From Comamonas odontotermitis (lineage in GTDB: Bacteria; Pseudomonadota; Gammaproteobacteria; Burkholderiales; Burkholderiaceae_C), in NCBI RefSeq assembly GCF_014207855.1, contig NZ_JACHKZ010000008.1, positions 105,422 to 169,421 on the forward strand: a stretch of DNA of 64,000 nt. Reading direction: 5' to 3'. The notes under the pieces are model-generated. The model was not told where the DNA came from. It saw only the letters and a list, made by a program, of their open reading frames with translations, and searched no databases. Numbering within the stretch: position 1 is the first letter of the stretch; every line of letters starts with the position of its first letter. Shown one piece after another: positions 38,476 through 46,274 of the stretch. A program made the translations under genes and the position numbers.

Positions 38476-40044
38476 TCAGCGTTTTTTCTTGGTTGTGGCC
38501 GTGCTGCGCTTGGAGGGCGCTGCCTTGGTGGGCGTACTACGGGCCGTGCTCTTTTTTGCGGAGCTGTCTTTGCTCGGCTTGCCCGCTTTGCTGCTGCGGC
38601 TGGCTGCATGGCTGTTGTGGTTGCCAGCGTGCCGCTCTGCACCCACGCGCACCGGCAGGTACAGCACCACTTGCTGGCCCGCCTTGAAGGCGGCCTTCAC
38701 GCCCACATCGTTCCAGTCTGCCACCTGGGCGGCGGTGACCTTGTAGCGCTGTGCGATTCCGGTCACGCTGTCGTGCTTGCGCGCCTTGACGGTGGTGCGC
38801 CGCGTCACGATCTCGGGCGTGAGCGCAATGTGTGCGTTGTCGGCCAGGTGGCTGGATACGTCCTGCTTGACAGCTGCCGAGCGGGGCACCATCAGTGCCG
38901 AGCCGCCCTTGACCATCATGCGCGGGGGAATGTTGTTGACCGCGCGCAGGTCGCCTTCGCTCATGCCGACCATGCCTGCGGCGGTGGCCACGGTCATGGT
39001 GCTGGGCACAGTCCAGACCGTCCAGCTGGCGTACTGGCCTTTTTCATGGGCTTGCAGGTTGCGGCGGAAGACATTGGCGTTGTCCCAGGGCAGCAGCACC
39101 TGGGGCGTTCCGGCCTTGAAGATGACGGGCTTGTTGAACGAGGGGTTGAGCGACTTGAGCTCATCCATGGTCACCCCGGCGAGTTCGGCCACCTGTGCGG
39201 TGTCGATGTCGCGGTCCAGCGTGACAGCCTGGAAGTAAGGGTGGTTCTCGATCAGCGGCAGCTCGGTCTGGAAGTTTTCCGGCCGGGCGATGATGTTCTT
39301 GACCGCCTGCAGCTTGGGCACATAGTTGCGCGTTTCGTCGGGCATGTTCAGGTCGGTGTAGCCCATGCCCAGGCCCTGCTTCTGGTTGCGCGCCAGCGCG
39401 CGGCCCACGCTGCCTTCGCCCCAGTTGTAGGCGGCCAGGGCCAGGTGCCAGTCGCCAAACATGTTGTAGAGCTTTTGCAGGTAGTCGAGCGCGGCGCGTG
39501 TCGATGCGAGCACATCGCGCCGGTCGTCGCGGAACATGTTCTGCTTGAGCTCGAAATACGTGCCGGTAGAAGGCATGAACTGCCACATGCCAGCGGCCTT
39601 GGCGCTGGAGACCGCCTGCGGGTTGTACGCGCTCTCGATGTAGGGCAGCAGCGCCAGCTCGGTCGGCATGCCACGGCGCTCCAGCTCCTCGACGATGTGG
39701 AACATGTACTTGGAGGAGCGCTGCGTCATGCGCTGGATGTAGTCGGGCCGGCTTGCATACCATTGCTCCTGGTTGCTCACCAGGTCGTTTTGCAGATCGG
39801 GCATGGCAAAGCCGCGGCGGATGCGATCCCACAGGTCATCTGGCACGGCCAGATTGGCCACGCCATTGCGCTGCACGCTGGCGGAGTTGATGGGGCTGAG
39901 AGGCCCCCGGGGGTAGTTGGGGGTGTGGCTGGCGGTGCTTTGCACCTCCGCTTCACTGTTGTTGGCCTCAGGCTGGCTGGTGGTGGCGCAGCCGGTCAGA
40001 ATGAGGAGCGCGCTCAGGCTCCACAGGTGCAGGTAGTTCTTCAA
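38476..40044 (-). CDS. mltD: Membrane-bound lytic murein transglycosylase D-like lipoprotein
   Basis: A 522-residue peptidoglycan hydrolase of the outer membrane. The leader ends in a lipobox (LILTGC). The transglycosylase domain has the catalytic Glu in LPYIESAYNPQAVS, and further segments AAGMWQFMPSTGTYF and LALAAYNWGEGSVGRAL. Two LysM-like modules follow (about residues 330-375 and 405-455). The C-terminal tail is Lys/Ser/Ala-rich. Its start overlaps the gloB stop by 4 bp. Confidence 0.93.
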   Translation of the reverse strand: MKNYLHLWSLSALLILTGCATTSQPEANNSEAEVQSTASHTPNYPRGPLSPINSASVQRNGVANLAVPDDLWDRIRRGFAMPDLQNDLVSNQEQWYASRPDYIQRMTQRSSKYMFHIVEELERRGMPTELALLPYIESAYNPQAVSSAKAAGMWQFMPSTGTYFELKQNMFRDDRRDVLASTRAALDYLQKLYNMFGDWHLALAAYNWGEGSVGRALARNQKQGLGMGYTDLNMPDETRNYVPKLQAVKNIIARPENFQTELPLIENHPYFQAVTLDRDIDTAQVAELAGVTMDELKSLNPSFNKPVIFKAGTPQVLLPWDNANVFRRNLQAHEKGQYASWTVWTVPSTMTVATAAGMVGMSEGDLRAVNNIPPRMMVKGGSALMVPRSAAVKQDVSSHLADNAHIALTPEIVTRRTTVKARKHDSVTGIAQRYKVTAAQVADWNDVGVKAAFKAGQQVVLYLPVRVGAERHAGNHNSHAASRSSKAGKPSKDSSAKKSTARSTPTKAAPSKRSTATTKKKR

Positions 40045-40829
40045 AATTGGTTCTTCCAGCGACGCAGCGATGCCAGTACCGATACCGGATCGCCGCTGGG
40101 GGTGGATGGATCAAATTGCTGCGCAGCACGTGCCACGGCGGGGACTGCGCTGCGCAAAAACGGGTTGATGCGCAGCTCGTTGCCAAGCTGGGCAGGCAAG
40201 GTGGGAGCGCCCTGGGCACGCTGCGCCTGGCAGTGCGCCGTGTACCGGGCGATATCGGCATTGTCCGGCTCCACGGCCTGCGCAAAACGCAGGTTGGAGA
40301 GCGTGTATTCATGCGCTGCGCACACCAGGGTGGTGGATGGCAGGGCCGCCAATGCAGACAGCGATGCATGCATCTGCGCCGGGGTGCCTTCAAAAAGGCG
40401 GCCGCAGCCTGCAGAAAACAAGGTATCGCCACAGAATAGAACAGGGGCGGGCAGCGGGGCCTCGCCTTCCACCATGGGGCAGTAATAAGCAATGTGCCCG
40501 GCGGTATGGCCGGGCACATCGATCACCTGCCAGGTGTGGCCCAATAGCGGCAGGGTATCGCCGCCCTGCAACGGGTGGTAAGGTGCGGGGATGTCTTCGC
40601 GCGCCGGGCCGTACACGGCAGCTCCGGTGGCTTCGCGCAGTTCGGCCACACCACCCACATGGTCGCCATGGTGGTGGGTTACTACAATGGATTGCAGATG
40701 CAGCCCGAGTGCTTGCAGTGCCTCCATCACCGGGGCCGCCTGCCCGGGGTCGACCACCAGCGCCTGCCTGCCGTCGTGCAGCAGCCAGATATAGTTATCG
40801 GTAAATGCGGGCAAAGGGTGCAAGTGCAT
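40041..40829 (-). CDS. gloB: Hydroxyacylglutathione hydrolase (glyoxalase II)
   Basis: Hydrolyses S-lactoylglutathione to lactate and glutathione, the second step of methylglyoxal detoxification. It starts at ATG 40829 (MHLHPLPAFTDNYIWLLHDG), 262 residues. The metal-binding motif THHHGDHVGG, the later VPGHTAGHIAYY and FCGDTLFSAGCGRLFEGTP are all present. Its ATG is 1 bp from that of the divergent methyltransferase gene, so promoters are embedded in the genes. The gloB-yafS-rnhA order matches E. coli. Confidence 0.95.
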   Translation of the reverse strand: MHLHPLPAFTDNYIWLLHDGRQALVVDPGQAAPVMEALQALGLHLQSIVVTHHHGDHVGGVAELREATGAAVYGPAREDIPAPYHPLQGGDTLPLLGHTWQVIDVPGHTAGHIAYYCPMVEGEAPLPAPVLFCGDTLFSAGCGRLFEGTPAQMHASLSALAALPSTTLVCAAHEYTLSNLRFAQAVEPDNADIARYTAHCQAQRAQGAPTLPAQLGNELRINPFLRSAVPAVARAAQQFDPSTPSGDPVSVLASLRRWKNQF

Positions 40830-41787
40830 GAATGAACAAATTATAGGCACGCAAAACTGGTGGAATATGCCGCTGGGCCGCTATATGCTGGCCTGGGAGC
40901 AAACATGTTACGACGATGCGGTGGCCGACATCTTTGGCTTTCACAGCCTGCAGATCGGGCTTTTCCCATTGCAGGGGCTGCGGGCCAATCGCATGCCCCA
41001 TCGCTGGCTGGCGCTCGACTCCGTGGAGCAGCAGGCGCAATGGCAGACGCTGGAAACTGTAAATGTAAACAGCTTTGCACAGGGTTTACAAAGTCCCCAG
41101 CCTGCGCCTGCTGAGGCGCAGCCAGCGCCGGGGGCGTTCGAGGAAGGCGCCGGTGCGGTGCGGGCTGAGAACGCTGCGGTGCCATCGCAGACGGCGGTGC
41201 TGCTGTGCGCCGGGCAGGCCTTGCCTTTTCCCAATGATTCGCTCGACCTCGTGCTGCTGCCCCACACGCTGGAGCTGAGTGCCGATCCGCACGCCGTTCT
41301 GCGCGAGGTGGCCCGCGTGCTGGTGCCTGAGGGCAGGGTGCTGATCAGCGGTGTGAACCCTGCAAGTCTGTGGGGCATGCACACCTGGAGTCGCCGCATT
41401 CCCGGCTTGCAAAAGCTCCCTCCCATGCCCGATGACCGCAGCCTGATCGGCTATGGCCGCTTGCGCGACTGGCTCAAGCTGCTCGATCTGGACCTGCAGA
41501 CTGCCAGCTTTGGCTGTTACCGCCCGGCGATGCGCACCGATACCTGGCTGCGCCGCTGGGACTGGCTGGACAGCCTGGGGCCCACGGCGTGGCCGATATT
41601 GGGTGGCGTGTACTTTGTGGAGGCGGTGAAGAAGGTCGCAGGCGTGCACATGCTGGCTGCGCCCTGGAAGGCCGCTGCACCTGCTGCTGTGGGCCGACCC
41701 GTGGCGGCGCGCGATGGCGTGCTGGAGAAAAGGGACACAAGAGATGCCAGCCCGCCGAAGGGAGATGGCTGGGAAAGGCACGTTTAA
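40828..41787 (+). CDS. Class I SAM-dependent methyltransferase-like protein (YafS-like)
   Basis: A 319-residue protein. The methyltransferase core is recognisable in the segment DLVLLPHTLELSADPHAVLR and VLVPEGRVLISGVNP. The glycine-rich motif I that normally binds SAM is not obvious upstream, so it may be a divergent or inactive member. The first 100 residues (WWNMPLGRYMLAWEQTCYDD) are conserved in the YafS group, which is encoded between gloB and rnhA in enterobacteria too. The substrate is unknown. The start is ATG 40828, overlapping the divergent gloB start. Confidence 0.82.
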   Translation: MNEQIIGTQNWWNMPLGRYMLAWEQTCYDDAVADIFGFHSLQIGLFPLQGLRANRMPHRWLALDSVEQQAQWQTLETVNVNSFAQGLQSPQPAPAEAQPAPGAFEEGAGAVRAENAAVPSQTAVLLCAGQALPFPNDSLDLVLLPHTLELSADPHAVLREVARVLVPEGRVLISGVNPASLWGMHTWSRRIPGLQKLPPMPDDRSLIGYGRLRDWLKLLDLDLQTASFGCYRPAMRTDTWLRRWDWLDSLGPTAWPILGGVYFVEAVKKVAGVHMLAAPWKAAAPAAVGRPVAARDGVLEKRDTRDASPPKGDGWERHV

Positions 41788-41789
41788 GC

Positions 41790-41860
41790 GCTTTTGCCGC
41801 TCTGGCGCTTATCTGTCAAGCACAGTTAGCTATTAATTGTGAAGCGCCTTCTGGCGCCAT
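41790..41860 (+). repeat. Copy of the dispersed intergenic repeat between the yafS-like gene and rnhA
   Basis: The gap includes TCTGGCGCTTATCTGTCAAG, then AGTTAGCTATTAATTGTG, resembling the repeat core in order and spacing. It lacks a T run and is not a terminator. Confidence 0.5.
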
Positions 41861-41920
41861 CCCCTTCTGAAAACCGCTTATAGTTGCCGCACTGATATTG
41901 GCACGCGCCAAGGAGCTGGT

Positions 41921-42370
41921 TTGAACCAAGTTGTGATTTATACGGATGGCGCCTGCAAAGGCAACCCCGGGCCTGGCGGCTGGGGCGCGCTGCTGCGCGC
42001 TGGCCAGGTGGAGAAAGAGCTGTATGGCGGCGAGTTGAACACCACCAACAACCGCATGGAATTGATGGCCGTCATCCAGGCGCTGGAAGCGCTGAAGCGC
42101 CCCTGTGACGTGGCGCTCTACCTGGACAGCCAGTACGTGCGCAAGGGCATCACCGAATGGATTGCCGGGTGGAAGGCCAAGGGCTGGCGCACGGCAAGCA
42201 AGGAGCCGGTAAAAAATGTCGATCTGTGGCAGCGCCTCGATGCGCTCGTTCACGGCGGCGCGCACCGCATCAGCTGGCATTGGGTCAAGGGTCACGCAGG
42301 TGATCCGGGCAACGAGCGGGCCGACAGCCTGGCCAACAAAGGCGTGGATGTGGCGCTGGGCCGGGTTTGA
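41921..42370 (+). CDS. rnhA: Ribonuclease HI
   Basis: Degrades the RNA strand of RNA-DNA hybrids. The 149-residue protein starts at TTG 41921 behind AAGGAG. Catalytic acidic residues appear in order: Asp in [20 protein letters not shown], Glu in [13 protein letters not shown], Asp in [12 protein letters not shown], and the C-terminal [16 protein letters not shown] with His and Asp. In E. coli rnhA is followed by divergent dnaQ; here dnaQ is absent and a mini-membrane gene follows. Confidence 0.96.
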   Translation: MNQVVIYTDGACKGNPGPGGWGALLRAGQVEKELYGGELNTTNNRMELMAVIQALEALKRPCDVALYLDSQYVRKGITEWIAGWKAKGWRTASKEPVKNVDLWQRLDALVHGGAHRISWHWVKGHAGDPGNERADSLANKGVDVALGRV

Positions 42371-42399
42371 TTCAAGTCATATTTGACGAAGGAGCAGCC

Positions 42400-42480
42400 A
42401 TGGGGCGGGCAATGCAGATTCTGGCGGTGATCGGTGTGGTGGCTGCGCTGTATGTGGCCTACCGCTACGGTATCTTCTAA
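42400..42480 (+). CDS. Putative 26-residue membrane mini-protein downstream of rnhA
   Basis: A short frame with a good site (AAGGAG, 6 bp before the ATG at 42400). It encodes MGRAMQILAVIGVVAALYV followed by AYRYGIF, one hydrophobic helix with a Lys-free, Arg-bounded end. It lies 29 bp after rnhA and ends before a terminator, so it is probably translated from the rnhA message. The function is unknown; the type resembles the other mini-protein at 2817-2891 in size and design. Confidence 0.55.
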   Translation: MGRAMQILAVIGVVAALYVAYRYGIF

Positions 42481-42491
42481 CGATACGGATG

Positions 42492-42512
42492 AACGTCAAA
42501 CGTCAAACGTCA
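42492..42512. repeat. Three tandem 7-bp repeats (AACGTCA)
   Basis: AACGTCA occurs three times in register, then AACGC. The array sits just before a bidirectional terminator, the same arrangement as the heptamers after gsiD. Confidence 0.8.
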
Positions 42513-42516
42513 AACG

Positions 42517-42557
42517 CAAAAAAGCCTGATGACGAAGGCCATCAGGCTTTGTTTTTT
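42517..42557. terminator. Bidirectional terminator between the rnhA unit and the Crp/Fnr gene
   Basis: An 11-bp stem AAAGCCTGATG (42521-42531) with CATCAGGCTTT (42540-42550) is flanked by A on the left and T on the right. It serves both the plus-strand rnhA unit and the minus-strand regulator gene that ends at 42573. Confidence 0.85.
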
Positions 42558-42572
42558 GGAGGGTTGCGGCGC

Positions 42573-43286
42573 CTACTCGGCAGCGGCAATACGGCGCAGT
42601 GCATTCGTGTCGCGCACGATCAGGCCCGAGGGCTCGATGCGGATCGACGATTCGCGCTCCATCGACTTGAGCTCCTGGTTCACCCGCTGGCGCGAGGCAC
42701 CCAGCAGCTGGGCAAGTTCTTCCTGCGCCAGTTGCAGGCCGATGCGGGTTTCGGTGCTTTCCTTGCCGGGCACGCCATAGCTGCGTGAGAGGTGCAGCAA
42801 CTGCTTGGCCAGACGCGCGCGCAGCGGCAGGGTGTTGAGGTCTTCCACCATGCCGTACAGGCTGCGGATGCGGCGCGCATGCATGCGCGAGAGCGCCTGG
42901 TAAAACTCCACATGGGTCTGCAGAATGCGCTGGAAATCCGCCTTGCTCACGCAGACCAACGTGGTTTCGCCATGGGCGTATACATCGTGTGTGCGGCTGT
43001 CGTCGTCAAACAGGCCCACATCACCAAACCAGGTGCCGGGCTCCACGTAAGTGAGTGTGATCTGCTTGCCCGTGAGCGAGGCAGAGCTCACACGGGCCGA
43101 GCCGCGGGCCACCGATACCCATTCCTCCGGCGTATCGCCGCGCGAGAAAATCAGCGCGCCGTCCTTGAAGCGCTTGACATACGCACAGCGCAGAATGTCA
43201 TGGCGCAGGGTGGGTGAAAGCGTCTGGAACCACCGACCGGTGTTGATGGCTTCGCGTTCTTCTTGCGTGAGGATGGGATCGTCCAT
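42573..43286 (-). CDS. Crp/Fnr-family transcriptional regulator
   Basis: A 237-residue one-component regulator. The cyclic-nucleotide-binding-like sensor barrel covers about residues 20-140 (DGALIFSRGDTPEEWVSVARG, TWFGDVGLFDDD), without the Fnr cysteines. A dimer helix follows, and a winged helix-turn-helix (LQLAQEELAQLLGASRQRV). The effector is unknown; the absence of N-terminal cysteines argues against an oxygen-sensing Fnr. It starts at ATG 43286, followed upstream by a 400-bp non-coding region. Confidence 0.92.
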   Translation of the reverse strand: MDDPILTQEEREAINTGRWFQTLSPTLRHDILRCAYVKRFKDGALIFSRGDTPEEWVSVARGSARVSSASLTGKQITLTYVEPGTWFGDVGLFDDDSRTHDVYAHGETTLVCVSKADFQRILQTHVEFYQALSRMHARRIRSLYGMVEDLNTLPLRARLAKQLLHLSRSYGVPGKESTETRIGLQLAQEELAQLLGASRQRVNQELKSMERESSIRIEPSGLIVRDTNALRRIAAAE

Positions 43287-43690
43287 GGCGTGTCGTCTCA
43301 GTGACTGAAGTTCTTTGTTTTGTCGCTTGCGCGACGGTCACGCTCGAATGTAAGGCATTGCTGGCAAGTTGTTAATTATCGTCTGACATCGTAGAAGGGC
43401 TGACAAAGGGAAATTTCCAGGTTTGGCGCCCGTTATTCAATCAGGAAATAGCGTAATTTGTATACCGGCAGGGCGCTTTCAGCTATCAGTTTTGAGCATG
43501 GGTTTTCCCTAGGTGCACCAATGGTGAAGACAGCCTTCTGCATCGGTGAAGGGTCGGTGATGGCGCAATAAATCAGTGGGGCTTTGCGGCCTGCAATCAC
43601 GGGACAGGCCATTTGCTGGCAGCCACTGGCAGTGGCTGTCAGGGGTTTGTCAGTGCATGCCGCTAGCGCAACCGCTCACACACATCAGTC
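43287..43690. other. Intergenic region, no gene
   Basis: About 400 bases upstream of the Crp/Fnr gene and downstream of the EamA gene. It contains a dispersed-repeat fragment (GGGCGCTTTCAGCTATCAGT around 43468) and a short hairpin AGCCACT-GGC-AGTGGCT at 43621-43637. I see no convincing coding sequence; the small open frames around 43580-43850 are unsupported. Confidence 0.6.
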
Positions 43691-44566
43691 TCACGCGCCG
43701 GAGCTGCGCCGCCGCTGCTGCCACAACTCGATCAGCACCACCGCCAGGCCCGCCAGGCAGATGAGCGCCATGCCCGCAGCGGTAGTGGCGCCCGGCAACT
43801 GGCCAAACACCAGCCAGCCCAGGGTAGTGGCAGAGACGATCTGCAGGTAGTTGAAGGGCGCGAGCAAGGTGGCGCTGGTCTTGCTGTAGGCCGTGATCTG
43901 CAGCCAGTGGCCTGCAAAGCCGGTCAGTCCCGTCGACAGCAGCAGTGCCCACTGCCACAGGCTGAGGTCGAGCGTTTTCCAGAAAAACGGCAGCAGGGCC
44001 GTCAGCACGATGGCGCCCAGCAGGCCGCCGTAGAAATTGCTGGTCAGCGGGTCATCGCCCGCCACGCGGCGCGTGCTGATCTGAAAGAGTGCAAAAGTGG
44101 CGGCGGTGACGGCGCCCCAGATTGCGCCTTCGGTGGACAGCTGGCCGCCCGGCCGCACAACGATCAGCATGCCAACAAAACCCAGCAGCACGCCTGCCAG
44201 TCGATGCCAGCGGGGCCGCTCGCCCAGCAGCCACGGCGCCAGCACCATCACCAGCAGAGGGGCCATGAAGTTCATCGCCGTGCCCTCGGCCAGCGGCACC
44301 AGGCTCAGCACATGGAAAAACAGCAAGGTGGTGGCAATCATCAGCATCCCGCGCTGCAGCTGGCGCGGCAGCGACTGGGTTCTGAACAGGCTGCGGCCGC
44401 GTCTGGGCAGTACAAAAATGGCCATCAGCGCCACATGCCCGACATAGCGGAACCACGACACCATGAGCACCGGCACGCCCGCCGTCACCAGCAGCTTGCC
44501 GCTGGCGTCCAGGCTGGAGAGAATCCACAAACCGCACACATGCAGGGCGATACCGACGATATTCAT
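43691..44566 (-). CDS. EamA/DMT-family transporter, second copy
   Basis: A 291-residue inner-membrane protein with ten helices in two EamA halves (MVSWFRYVGHVALMAIFVLP; MNFMAPLLVMVLAPWLLGER; LAPFNYLQIVSATTLGWLVF). The substrate is unknown. It starts at ATG 44566. A MITE-like hairpin lies 15 bp upstream of the start and may carry or disturb its promoter. Confidence 0.87.
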   Translation of the reverse strand: MNIVGIALHVCGLWILSSLDASGKLLVTAGVPVLMVSWFRYVGHVALMAIFVLPRRGRSLFRTQSLPRQLQRGMLMIATTLLFFHVLSLVPLAEGTAMNFMAPLLVMVLAPWLLGERPRWHRLAGVLLGFVGMLIVVRPGGQLSTEGAIWGAVTAATFALFQISTRRVAGDDPLTSNFYGGLLGAIVLTALLPFFWKTLDLSLWQWALLLSTGLTGFAGHWLQITAYSKTSATLLAPFNYLQIVSATTLGWLVFGQLPGATTAAGMALICLAGLAVVLIELWQQRRRSSGA

Positions 44567-44580
44567 GGCTTTGCAAGGCC

Positions 44581-44635
44581 TTAGAACGTGTTTACGATCT
44601 CTACGCGGCGCGAGGAGATCGTAAACACGTTCTTA
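44581..44635. mobile_element. MITE-like hairpin element with TTA flanks
   Basis: GAACGTGTTTACGATCTC at 44584-44601 is mirrored perfectly by GAGATCGTAAACACGTTC at 44615-44632, around a 13-bp loop. The whole is flanked by TTA on both sides (44581-44583 and 44633-44635). There is no T tract for a terminator and no transposase nearby. The layout fits a minimal non-autonomous element or a remnant of two insertion-sequence ends. Confidence 0.6.
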
Positions 44636-44767
44636 GCGTAAGACGAGGGCGGCATTGTAGCTATGGATTTTGTAGTTGCCTGTCCGCTGCGTTACGCCCC
44701 CCCAAAGGCCTGATCAAAGTCAACTCCCATCCTGAAAGCGGCCTGGTGGGCCACCGCCTTGCGCCCC

Positions 44768-46270
44768 TTAGTGGCGCAGTGTTGCCCGCAGCCTGCGCCA
44801 GCCGACCACCACGCCGGTGGCGCTGAGCAGCAGCCCGCCCAGGCTCAGCACGATCAGCAAGACATCCCACAGCGGGCGGCACTCAAGCAGCGGCAGCCAG
44901 TCCCAGCTGTGCAGCATGGCAAACAGCCAGCGGTTGGCGCGGCGGTGGCTGTCGAGGCTGCCCAGAACTGCGCCGGTGCGCGGATCGATATGCACCCAGG
45001 TGCGGTTGGCGTCGTCAAACACCACGCGCCAGATGGGCAGGGGCTTGTCGCTGCCGCCCGTCATGCTGTGTTCGGTACGGGTGTAGTAGTACAGGTCGTA
45101 GGCGTCCAGCGTGTCGATTCGCCCCACGGGCGCAGCCAGCAGGCGGGGCAGGGCAGCGCGCAGTGCATCGGTATCCACACGCCAGGGCTGCGCCGTGCGG
45201 GCATCGAACAGTTGCGCGGTGGTGCTGGCGCCATAGGCTTGCACCACGGGCTGGCCCAGCACCATGGTCCAGCGCAGCTCGCGTGTGCCGGGGCCTGCGG
45301 CCTGCAGCAGTTGCTCCGGGGGGGCGCTGGCGCCCAGCTCTGCCAGAGCTTTGCCGTGCAGCGCGGCCGCCTGCAGGGGAGGCGCGCTGCTGCTCAGCAC
45401 TTTCCAGGGGTTCATCGACATCAGGCCGCTGAAGATCCAGGTGAGGGTGACGGCGGCAAACAGCAGACCGCTGATGTGATGCCAGCGCATGAGGCGGCCA
45501 GGGTAGGGCGTGCGGCGCCCATTGCGGTAGCGGGCGCCAAAGCGCCAGCGCATGACCCCCACCACGCTGCCGGTGATGGCGCCTGCGATGCCCAGGATGG
45601 AGAGCCACACGACGGTGCCGTTCCAGTACTTGTCGAGCACGCCGCCGCGCAGCGGATAGAGCCAGTGCAGCCAGGCGCCCGCATAGTTCCAGGTGCGTTC
45701 GCTGCGGGTGGCATCGCGCACTACCTCGCCGGTGGGGCCCGATACGTAGAGCCAGGTGCCATCGGCCAGCGCCACCTTGTGCAGCGGGCGGTGGGCATCA
45801 AGTGCGCGCGAATGGGTGGCCGCGTCTTCCTCCAGGGTGCCCAGATACGTGAGTTGGCCGCTGCTGCTCACCCAGGCTGCAGCGCTGGCGAGGGCCGTGG
45901 CTTCATCGGCGGCGGGCAGGAGACGGCCGGTGCGTGCATCCACCACTACAGTGCCAGCGCCTGCCTTCTGGTGCGTACCTTTTACAGGGGTGAGCTGGTA
46001 CACAGGCTGGCCTGCGCGGCTGGCAGACAGCCGCAGCTCTTCCAGGGGCTGCTGCCATCCGGCCAGGTGGAGCGCCTGCTGGGGCGGCAGCAGCCCGGCT
46101 TGGGATTGGAGGGCAGGCAGGTGGGCGAGGCGTTCGTGCGCGGTGAGCTTGGGGTAGCCCACGTACATCATCACCATGCCCGATACGAACCACATCGCAA
46201 ACAGCAGGCACAGCGCAATGCCCAGCCAGCGGTGGGTCACGTACCACCAGCGCTTGAGGGATCGTGCCAT
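44768..46270 (-). CDS. PepSY-associated membrane protein, probable partner of the TonB receptor
   Basis: A 500-residue inner-membrane protein. It has an N-terminal helix (WLGIALCLLFAMWFVSGMVM), a long periplasmic part with PepSY-like stretches (YLGTLEEDAATHSRAL; ARTGRLLPAADEATAL), further helices (VWLSILGIAGAITGSVVGVM; LLFAAVTLTWIFSGLMSMNP) and a C-terminal helix. Such proteins accompany metal-chelate receptors and may reduce or release the metal in the periplasm. It is 4 bp downstream of the receptor gene, on the same strand. Confidence 0.87.
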   Translation of the reverse strand: MARSLKRWWYVTHRWLGIALCLLFAMWFVSGMVMMYVGYPKLTAHERLAHLPALQSQAGLLPPQQALHLAGWQQPLEELRLSASRAGQPVYQLTPVKGTHQKAGAGTVVVDARTGRLLPAADEATALASAAAWVSSSGQLTYLGTLEEDAATHSRALDAHRPLHKVALADGTWLYVSGPTGEVVRDATRSERTWNYAGAWLHWLYPLRGGVLDKYWNGTVVWLSILGIAGAITGSVVGVMRWRFGARYRNGRRTPYPGRLMRWHHISGLLFAAVTLTWIFSGLMSMNPWKVLSSSAPPLQAAALHGKALAELGASAPPEQLLQAAGPGTRELRWTMVLGQPVVQAYGASTTAQLFDARTAQPWRVDTDALRAALPRLLAAPVGRIDTLDAYDLYYYTRTEHSMTGGSDKPLPIWRVVFDDANRTWVHIDPRTGAVLGSLDSHRRANRWLFAMLHSWDWLPLLECRPLWDVLLIVLSLGGLLLSATGVVVGWRRLRATLRH

Positions 46271-46274
46271 GGCC

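Noticed and set aside
43580..43770. Short plus-strand frames near the end of the second EamA gene
   Set aside because: They overlap the 3' end of the EamA gene or intergenic repeat fragments and show no coding features.
44581..44635. The hairpin as a terminator of the PepSY or EamA gene
   Set aside because: It has no T run on either strand and lies upstream, not downstream, of the minus-strand EamA gene.
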